From positions 16,544,265 to 16,608,264 of the forward strand of contig NC_092573.1 of NCBI RefSeq assembly GCF_037975245.1: a stretch of DNA of 64,000 nt, read 5' to 3'. This DNA comes from Apostichopus japonicus (taxonomy: Eukaryota; Echinodermata; Holothuroidea; Aspidochirotida; Stichopodidae). A model generated the notes under the pieces. It worked only from the letters and a program-made list of their open reading frames with translations. It was not told the origin of the DNA and did not search any database. Every line of letters starts with the position of its first letter. Within the stretch, counting starts at the first letter, position 1. The position numbers were made by a program, and so were the translations under genes. Positions 56,430 to 64,000 of this stretch are shown here, piece by piece.

Positions 56430-57620
56430 AAACACCTTCCTCGGTTAATGACTTCAGACCCATAGATCTTGCCAGTACAAGTTTTACCTCTATGGAGAAT
56501 ATTTTATTTCCATATTTAACAAATGCCATTGATACACATGGTGCCGATGTGAGTTTGCTTATAGGAAGGGGGTTTCCTGTATGGAGTCCGCCTCATATTA
56601 GTCCATAATATTGTTCTTACTCTGCATCATGATAAACACAAGCATATACAAAATTATTTTTTCTTGTTTTTTTTCCAGTGCTTTTGATACCGTACTACCT
56701 AATCAGTTACTGCGTGGTTTAAATACCTTAGTTATAAAACTCCCTGGATTATTCACTGGCCGGCTTTCATGAAAGGGTGGTCTAGGCAAATTAAATTGAA
56801 AGAGGGTTTATACGACAAATCTGAAATAAGCATTGGGTTTCCCCGGGGAAGTTCATTATCAGAGCTGTTATTTACGACTTACACTGACGAAATATGATTG
56901 CAATATAATTGTTCTGTCATGAAATATGCAGACGACACAGTAATCTCTGTTAGAATATCTAAATCCTCACATAATGTGGATCAAAGTAATTATGAATCTG
57001 TGGTATCTCATGTTGCTACTGTTTGTGATAAAAAGAATTTACTATAATTTTCTAAAGAGATGATTTCTTTTTTAAATTCCAATATTAAACATGAGGGCCT
57101 ACTCACCACCAAAGCGGGGAAAACTGTAATACCAGGGTGCCGAAGTTGACCGTACTGAACAGACGATGTATTTAGGGGGGGGGGGGGTGTTAAGGCAATA
57201 AGCTTAATTTTACGTGTCACATTTCAAGAATTTTAAAGAGGGTTATTATATCATATCTACTTTATCTTTTATTGCGCCATATTTAAAGTTAGATGTAAGA
57301 ATATAAGTTTTAATACCTATATTTTACCTCATGTTATAAACGTTGTTCCTGTCTGGTACCACTGTTTACTTGTAAAGGATCAGCAAAGAATTAGAGCCTC
57401 CTTGCGTTACTGTTCCAAACTGTTTAGCCTATATTTTAACACCCTTATTAACCAAGTTAGCAATGGAGCCATGAGAGATTTTAAAATGCAATCTCATAAA
57501 ATCCATATAGAGACGAGAAACACCCACTTCATAGCGAGCTGAAGTCACTTCTTCAACAGACTAGTTATAATTCGAGAATTAGGACAATGACGCCAAAATT
57601 TCGAACTGTACGTTTTTAAA
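56430..57620 (+). pseudogene. LINE reverse-transcriptase pseudogene with YADD box
   Basis: In shifting + frames: VNDFRPIDLAST, then AFDTVLPNQLLRGLNTLVIK, EGLYDKSEISIGFPRGSSLS, LLFTTYTDEI, KYADDTVIS, SQSNYESVVSHVA, LL.FSKEM. 'FRPI', 'FDTV', 'G-x-PRGS-x-LS-x-L-F', and the YADD catalytic motif are RT blocks in correct order for a non-LTR retrotransposon. Later traces (YFNTLINQVSNGAMRDFKMQ) run to about 57500. Stops, frameshifts and a G run at 57174 show decay. No endonuclease domain is present. Confidence 0.75.
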
Positions 57621-58889
57621 AAAAATCGTTTATAAGGGCGGCCTTTGGCTAAGATCATGTGTAGTATCTGTTCCCTTTTGAGGGAAATGGTGATGCACAC
57701 CTGACGATGATCACACAGTCACAGTCCCGATGCAGATCAGTCGTTCGTTAGTTTGGTGCCCAGGTTCTTTCCTGGGCGACTTTATCTTAAAAAGTATAAG
57801 GGCTGCCATATGTATTCAATGTGTTGTTCCACAAAACTTACTTTAATTAATTTATTGTCTTTTGATTTAATATTTGTACATATATTCCAAGCTACTTTAA
57901 TCTTTATAACTCTAAGCTGTATTGCATATCCTATTTATAAATATGTACTTTATTGTATTTATAACGGATTTTAATCAACTTAAACCGTTGGGGATGCCAA
58001 CAAATCATGTGCCTACAGTTGTCTTATGGGGACTCCGACCATCTCCTCCCCACTTCCTCCAGTAAAAGAAGAAAACGTTCGAGACATAGAAACAGACAAT
58101 CCATGGAGCTGCAAATTGTACCCAAACTGTCGGTGTATATGACCACAATGATATCATCACTCTGACCAAGTTTAACCAAGTTTAAAGAACACGAGCTTTG
58201 AATGTTACTGACCTCACGATTTTAGACACGTTACGTTAATATGCCCTCAATATAACAATAGGTTGTAGAGCATTGGCTAACACTACCATCAGTTTTCAAG
58301 ATCCGTGACCCATTTTGAAATATTACACAAATGTAAGAAGTTGATTTGTTGTGTAATGAAAATATTCACTTGAGAGGGTTCCCTGATTTATATTTTACTA
58401 CACTTTTCTGCATTGTTTAACAAGGCTGGTTGTTTTGAATAAGTATAGTAAATAATCAACGAGATATTTTTGTTACGTTTATAGCTGGGTGACACTGTCG
58501 AATATTGAAATTAGGAACGTCAAAATATGGTCAAATTGCATTATTTCTCGTGAATAGAGCACTAGAAAAACGAGACTAATGTTAAGAGGTCAGATGACAA
58601 CCTATCTGATTTAACGTAGGTCTTAATATGCCATTGTGACAAGAAAACAGACAAAGATACAAATAAACACTGCTATTGTAACGCCAGCCACTTCGGTTTC
58701 CGGTGATAGCTTTCAGTTAGACTGGAGGATACATTACAAGGCGGACAGTACGAAAACGCAAAAGAAATACAAACAGATGAATTACGGTTTCTCCACTTGT
58801 ATTGAGCATACAGGCCCTCTGTTGTTTGTAAGAAATACATACGAAATGATTTATATGAACAATGTGATTAGATATAATTGAGGAAAATA
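57621..58889. other. No gene recognised
   Basis: Flank of the RT pseudogene, possibly including its 3' untranslated region (57640-57980). Nothing else is supportable. Confidence 0.35.
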
Positions 58890-59330
58890 TAGTCAGTACA
58901 GCTGACCGAGTTTATCTTAAATCAACAGTTCCCTTTCAGAAAACCGACAGATTTATATTTCTTGACAGCATGCAGACAGTCAATTCCACTTCAGCGCTGT
59001 AGTACTGAAGTAATGTAGTACTGAAGTAGATCTTCAGTACTCTTGAAGTCGGATTCCATTTCAGCAAGTTTTGAAAGTTTCTTCAACACGCTGACCGGTT
59101 CTTCATCAGCACGCTCACAGATCCCCCATGCAGCACGTTGACAAGTTCCACTTCAGACCGTTGACAGTTTGTTCAGCATCTGAAAGTGTCTTCAGCACGC
59201 CGACAGTATAGGTTCACTGTTCAGCGCACTGCAAGTTACTAACAGTGCTTTGAACATGTGATTCATAATATTTGTCGGGTAGATAGGCCTACCGCGTTAC
59301 TTATTTTGTGACAACCAGGGACTCTCAATT
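58890..59330 (-). repeat. LTR-like block 1 with cttcagcacgctgacag minisatellite
   Basis: 58965-59230 holds imperfect ~30-bp units around cttcagcacgctgacagt. Its borders match 62990-63430: on -, tgtcacaaaataagtaacg at one edge and gaaagggaactgttgattt at the other. Diverged LTRs of a Gypsy-type remnant are plausible because an integrase fragment lies between the two. Confidence 0.5.
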
Positions 59331-59706
59331 CATACTCCTGTATCTTTGGGAGCACTCCTTACAATTCCCCAGTTCGTGTGTCTTGTTACTTCTCTCCATG
59401 TATTTGCAAAAATAAAAATAAAGTATTAACATTAAAGTGCGGCCACAATACTCGGCTATTAAAGAGGAATTCTGGAACGGCATGAAATGTTTATAAACAT
59501 ATATTGCAGGAACGCCAAAGAAACGCAGACCATTTGTTTTGTCTACAACGTTTGATAACGAAATAAGACCAGCCATATCATTCCGGTGCTTTCCGTTTCC
59601 TCTTTTCTGGAGCATTCGCGACGGCCTTTTGGGGCGACGAAGTTTGCTTCTTAGCAACTAATATTAATGGCAGCCATCTGGTTATGAATCTCATCGTTTA
59701 TCAACC

Positions 59707-60110
59707 TTAAGGCGTCTTTCGCGACCGTACAATGGTCTTCAGCACTTTTGGGTCCCATGCGACCTCAAACGCCGCAACAATTGCAGACAGCATACTCTCG
59801 AGGGTCCGACTGACCCGTTCAATCATCCCATCAGACTGTGGGTGGTAAGTAGTTGTCCTGATCTTTCGAATCTTGAGGAGTTCGCACATTTTCTGGAATA
59901 AACTGCACTCAAACTGTCGGCATTGGTCTGAGTGTAGTTTGTCGGGAACATCGAACCGATCTGTTCTGGTCTGAAAATGTCGTTTGTAGAGAAAGTGATG
60001 CACCATTTTACACCAAAAGTTCTTGTCGGGTCACACGATACCTCCTCCCGGTCTTGGTCAGGGTCCGGCTGAAATACCCTAGTACTCGCTCCTATCCGTT
60101 CTAGAATTAC
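59707..60110 (-). pseudogene. Ty3/Gypsy-type integrase core fragment
   Basis: On -: FDVPDKLHSDQCRQFECSLF, QKMCELLKIRKIRTTTYHPQ, SDGMIERVSRTLESML. 'LHSDQGxxFES...K-x-RTT-x-YHPQSDG-x-x-ER-x-NR-x-L' is the second half of the DDE integrase core in Gypsy-type pol; here Gly after Gln is Cys and Asn is Ser. The D of LHSDQ and the E of MIER are two of the catalytic residues. Upstream pol sequence is shifted or missing and the tail ends in KTIVRSRKTP. A dead fragment. Confidence 0.8.
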
Positions 60111-60282
60111 AAACACCGCGCCTTAGCTGTATTTACCGGCGTCCGTGTCGAGGTTGCAAGGATCTTCCCTTGTTGGATAGCTTTACAGTGGAGCAGTATC
60201 CATTCTCCTGTTCTGTTCGTGAAAGGACCTTTACATTATTCGCTCCATGGAAATGTTTTCCAGCTTCTGTTAGTCTTGGCAG

Positions 60283-62543
60283 CAGTGGCAGAGAAACAGG
60301 GGGGGTTGGGGGGGGGGGGTTTAACCCCCCACTTTTTGAAGAGGGGGGGTTGGCCCACACAATCAACCCCCCCTAAATTTTGCCAGTAATGTTCTGTTAT
60401 AGCCTATGTTATGTGCTCCAAATGGCATAATAAATCAAATCATTAAATTTGAAATTGTTAAAGTCATTTCAACCGTTTACCTGGTAGGCTACATGAACAA
60501 TTAACGACCGAAAACTGAGTTACAATTAACCCACACATTATTTCTAGCCCCTTTCCCCACCTTGCGCATTGGAACTTGTAGCTCATAGCGCTAACTCCAC
60601 CCCACAACAGACATACACAAAATAACGTTTTGTTGCTGTTGAATAGCTTTGGAACTGTATACACTTGCCAACTTCAACGAGGTGTTTCTAAGTACATGTA
60701 CGTAGGCAATATGAGTGTCGAAATCTGTCGCTTGGCTAGCGCGCTTTGGCACTATGAATGCGAGGTTGATTTCGCCGCACGTGCCTTAGGTTTTACACAG
60801 CACCGTTTGGTAAAAATGTACTCTTATTGTTTTTAGGCATGAATTGATAATTACACTGGTTGTGTTGTAGGGGACTACCTTAGGAGTTAGGACTATTTTG
60901 GCAAAGTTTGGAGTATGTGATGACTGTAGATTGTTTGGAAACTTCACTTGAATCATGTGAAAACTCACCTGAACTCAAATGTAAATTAGGTTTGAGACTT
61001 TGTTCCTGTATGTAAACCTGTGATATGGTTAGTGTAGAACTATTATGCTGTAACTGACTGAGAGTATCAAGGACAGCTAATAAAACAACATACGGTACTC
61101 CAGAATATTTTGCACCCACGCGAGAAAACTGCACTGTAATGAATTTTACTGTATCCTATATGTTGCACTGGTAGAGCGCATGCGATTCAGAAAAAGTTGT
61201 TGGATACGGCCGATAGGCTATATAATCCATGGTGACCGTTTATTTACAAGTTGAGAATACAACATGAAAAAACGAAAAAATTTGCTTTTCATTATAGTAA
61301 CACATCAGTGTATTGAACTTTGGCGCAGTTTGATCCAGCATTGTGCAAATGACATGCAGCAGTTCTCATTTTATTGTATTTTATCCACAGTTGTTAAATA
61401 TAGGACTGAAATCGCATTTGCGGCAGTCTTTATTTGTTTTCTGGGAGAGGACCCTAGACCCATCGTATATGCAAAAGTCTACTTGGATTATTTGTCACCT
61501 GATTTTCTTTCTGCAGACGCCCATGTATTTCTCCAAACTAAATTTCTAAGCCATGCATGAGATCTAACACTTAAGGAGGTTTAGGAGCATCATTAGGTCT
61601 GGAAAGTGTTATTCTGGCGACCTGGAAGGTATATTTGCCAATAAAAATGTGTACGCTACGCGCGAACCCATGGTCGCGCTCCGCTTAGATAGTGTCAGAG
61701 AACAGACACGCGTCCCCACCATTATCCAAGACTGATCAGCGCCCATGCTCAAAACTGTCGATGTGTGTAGTGTTCGGTTTCGCAAATATCTGGTATATAT
61801 TTATTTCCTTCAGCGAAATTTTTTAGTAGCCGTCTGAATTTTCGAAAATTCCCCGACCAACATTCTTCATCATACTCGTGCAATTTTGCCCGTCTGTTAG
61901 GGTTTGAAGGAGGTTTTTCTATATCGGTTGTCCATAGATGATATTTTGTGCAACATTATGGGTATGTTTTGAAGTGAATTTATTCACAAGAATTGTGAAT
62001 TTTCAAATTCTGAACAGTGGGGCTGACGGGTATTGTGGGCCGCGATGAAGAATCACCTACAAAAGCAATGATCCACAGGATACGTGATGAAGTCAAACAT
62101 GATGTGTGACTGGTAACAATCTTCAAAAAGGTTATAGATGAGAAAAAAGTATTTGGAAATACTTGATTCTCAGGCAAAAGTGTACATATGGTTGGTCAGT
62201 TTCAAGCCCGAGAAGTGCCATTTCCGGTGATCTGGGGGGGTACCAAAACCAGAAATTTGCTTGAACGCTGCGCGCCAACCAATGGTGGCGCTCCGCTTAG
62301 ATAGTAATTCGCGCCCCCCTCGGGTTAGAAAATCCTGCATACGCCCCTGGTTAAATGCAGCTTTTCAAGGCCTGGGCAGTGCCATTTACTGCAATATGGG
62401 AGGCAATACATGCCAAAAAATTCTTGTGCACTTTGCGCCAACTTATGGTGGCGCTCCACTTAGATAGTGAGCCAGCAGTTATGACTTTTTATTTCATCAA
62501 TGGCCTGCAACCCCCCACTTCTGACAAGAAATCTCCGCCACTG
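60283..62543. mobile_element. hAT-like transposon, TSD CTTGGCAG
   Basis: CAGTGGCAGAGAAACAGG (60283) mirrors AAATCTCCGCCACTG (ending 62543). CTTGGCAG lies exactly outside (60275-60282 and 62544-62551). G/C runs follow the left end. Three shared modules occur inside (61598-61697, 62207-62306, 62371-62469), with partial ends of other families (gatcagcgcccatg at 61733-61746; cctgcatacgcccctg at 62334-62349). Open stretches at 60630-60836 and 61264-61560 on + are unrecognised; no transposase motif is visible. Confidence 0.85.
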
Positions 62544-62989
62544 CTTGGCAGAGGCTTGGTGTACGCACTGAGTCCATGGACAAATCGTCAATAATACCTG
62601 CACAAGCCCACAATACTACGACCTTTCTAACATTCCTCGGTATAGGCCATTTAATGACTTCTTCTGCTTTTTATCCTTTCGGTTCCGTGTGAAATACCTG
62701 CATTCCACGACCCTAGCTGATCGTTCGGTAAGGCAATTCATATCTTAACGTGGCCGTCTCTCTCATCTAAAATAGCACAATTGTCACTTGAACAGTGTTT
62801 CCTTAGGTAGTTACTGCCATATGGCTTCCGCATGGTGGCGTGTTGCTAGTTGGGTGATGTCATCATTCCACTCATCGAGTACTCACCACTCATTGGGTAT
62901 CACAGATGGTTCAGCATTCGTAGAAGTTTCTTGTGCTTCCATCGACTTCATTCTTTTGTTGATAGCTAACAGGCAATATATATATATAT

Positions 62990-63430
62990 AGTAGATAATC
63001 AAATAGTTCCATTTCAGGAACCGACATATTTATTTTTTTTTAAGTACGTCTTCAGTACTCTGGAAGTCGGTTCTCCTTCAGCACGCAGACAGAATCTTCT
63101 TTCGGCACGCTAACAGTCGGTTCTTCTCGGCACGTTGCCAGTTTCATGGTACGCTGACCGGTTCATCATCAGCACGCTGACTGATTCCTCTTGAAGCGCG
63201 CCATCAAGTTCCACTTCAGTACGCTGGCAGTTTCTTCAGCACGCTGAAAGGGTCTTCAAGCACGCTGACAACTTCCTCTTCAGCACGTTGACAGGTTCTT
63301 TTTTCAATATGCTGACAGTTGGTTCTTCTTAGTCTCTGAGCCTTGAACCTGGGATTAAGAATATTTCTCGGGTACATGTGCTTATCCCGTTACTTATCTT
63401 GTGACATCCAGGGAAAGGCCTCGATGACAA
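62990..63430 (-). repeat. LTR-like block 2 with cttcagcacgctgacag minisatellite
   Basis: 63030-63340 holds about ten imperfect units of cttcagcacgctgacagktt. On - it begins tgtcacaagataagtaacgg and has the same order as 58890-59330. If LTRs, the pair brackets a 4.1-kb, internally replaced element. Confidence 0.5.
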
Positions 63431-64000
63431 GTAAATTATTTAGGTGAAGGGTATGGTGGGTTTTAGTATGTAGTTATCGCAACGAGGAAAAATAGTCTGA
63501 CAACTGGAAGGGGGAGGGGTCCTGAAAGATCCCACAATAACTTTAGATGAATTGCCGTTAAATCCAACAATATTTTATACTTCAACTTTGTAAGGATATA
63601 ACTAGACGAATTAATTCTACATTTAACGCGAGCCGATGAGAAGAGTTCTTTACTTACCACTACTGCATCCCTTTTATCTCTCGCTGGAATTGCTGTTTTT
63701 CTAGGCGGAGCAGTGCTTTTTCTCTTCTCTCACAACTTGGGCAATATCTAGTTGTTTACTAGTTTAATAAATGAGCCCGACTGTTCCATGTGCACTTGTT
63801 GCCTGTTGCCAAAATACTGGATGTACATGAGACGATCACATGGGTGCAGAATTGCGTAACCTTTATACAGTAGGAAGCTCGCAACTTGCAGAGCGCCATC
63901 CTTACCAACAAAACTGTGCTTTTAAATCTCGTAATCTTTCTATCTATTGGCTATTTCGTTTCGTTCATTTCATTTCATAAAATAACTCCATGTTATGTTA
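63431..64000. other. No gene recognised
   Basis: A 65-codon - open stretch (63463-63660) matches nothing known. No repeat or RNA gene was seen. Confidence 0.35.

Noticed and set aside
61264-61560. 98-codon + frame, possible protein of the 60283-62543 transposon
   Set aside because: No transposase motif, no splice context and no recognised family; left as unrecognised.

Overview
This is a piece of an animal nuclear genome: AT-rich and intron-bearing, with long TA microsatellites and very many mobile-element remnants. There is no bacterial gene organisation. Several features point to a marine invertebrate deuterostome, probably an echinoderm: frequent TAGGCCTA-type words, the dispersed tgacctttgacctcc-type repeat, tRNA-headed SINEs next to Penelope-like elements, multiplied P2X7-C and THAP genes, and G-rich-ended DNA transposons. 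That assignment is inference; no rRNA or mitochondrial marker is present.

Layout. 0-12.6 kb holds two members of one uncharacterised gene family, tail to tail. The last two exons of one are on + (912-1080, 2040-2151). A split gene lies on - (12621 down to 5698), with a SAM-like first exon, two phase-matched middle exons and a terminal exon. Between and inside them are a 96-bp tandem array ending in a hairpin, a fold-back element, a LINE remnant and a nested DNA transposon (6911-8233). 12.9-19.1 kb is a multi-level nest of DNA transposons whose layers can be dated by their target-site duplications (TSDs). 19.2-27.2 kb holds a decayed P2X7-C-like gene, a THAP exon on -, a tRNA-like SINE and a P-element-like transposon that keeps its THAP exon (24633-27152). 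28.3-31 kb holds a transposon fragment, TA microsatellite, a SINE and the 3' end of a Penelope-like element. 31.1-41.4 kb is a duplicated locus built of a 19-bp minisatellite (2.7 kb in one copy, 0.5 kb in the other) followed by a roughly 20-unit array of exon-like cassettes; a LINE fragment lies between the two copies. 45.5-47.1 kb is a sister copy of one transposon from the 14-18 kb nest, with a clean TSD. 47.2-53.4 kb holds the dispersed repeat, TA repeats with an inverted repeat, a broken Penelope-like element (RT and GIY-YIG parts) split by a later transposon, and two more SINEs. 54-64 kb holds a 294-bp minimal transposon, a LINE reverse-transcriptase pseudogene with YADD, a Ty3/Gypsy-type integrase fragment between two diverged LTR-like blocks, and a 2.26-kb transposon inserted among them.

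How the parts relate. No intact host pathway is encoded. The strongest theme is a set of G/C-run-ended transposons, several with provable 8-bp (hAT- or P-like) or 5-bp TSDs. Elements with different ends share one roughly 100-bp hairpin-containing module, present in 14 copies in both orientations. Only the uncharacterised SAM-like family gene and possibly the - strand THAP exon look like host genes; nearly all other coding traces are decayed mobile-element or pseudogene sequence.
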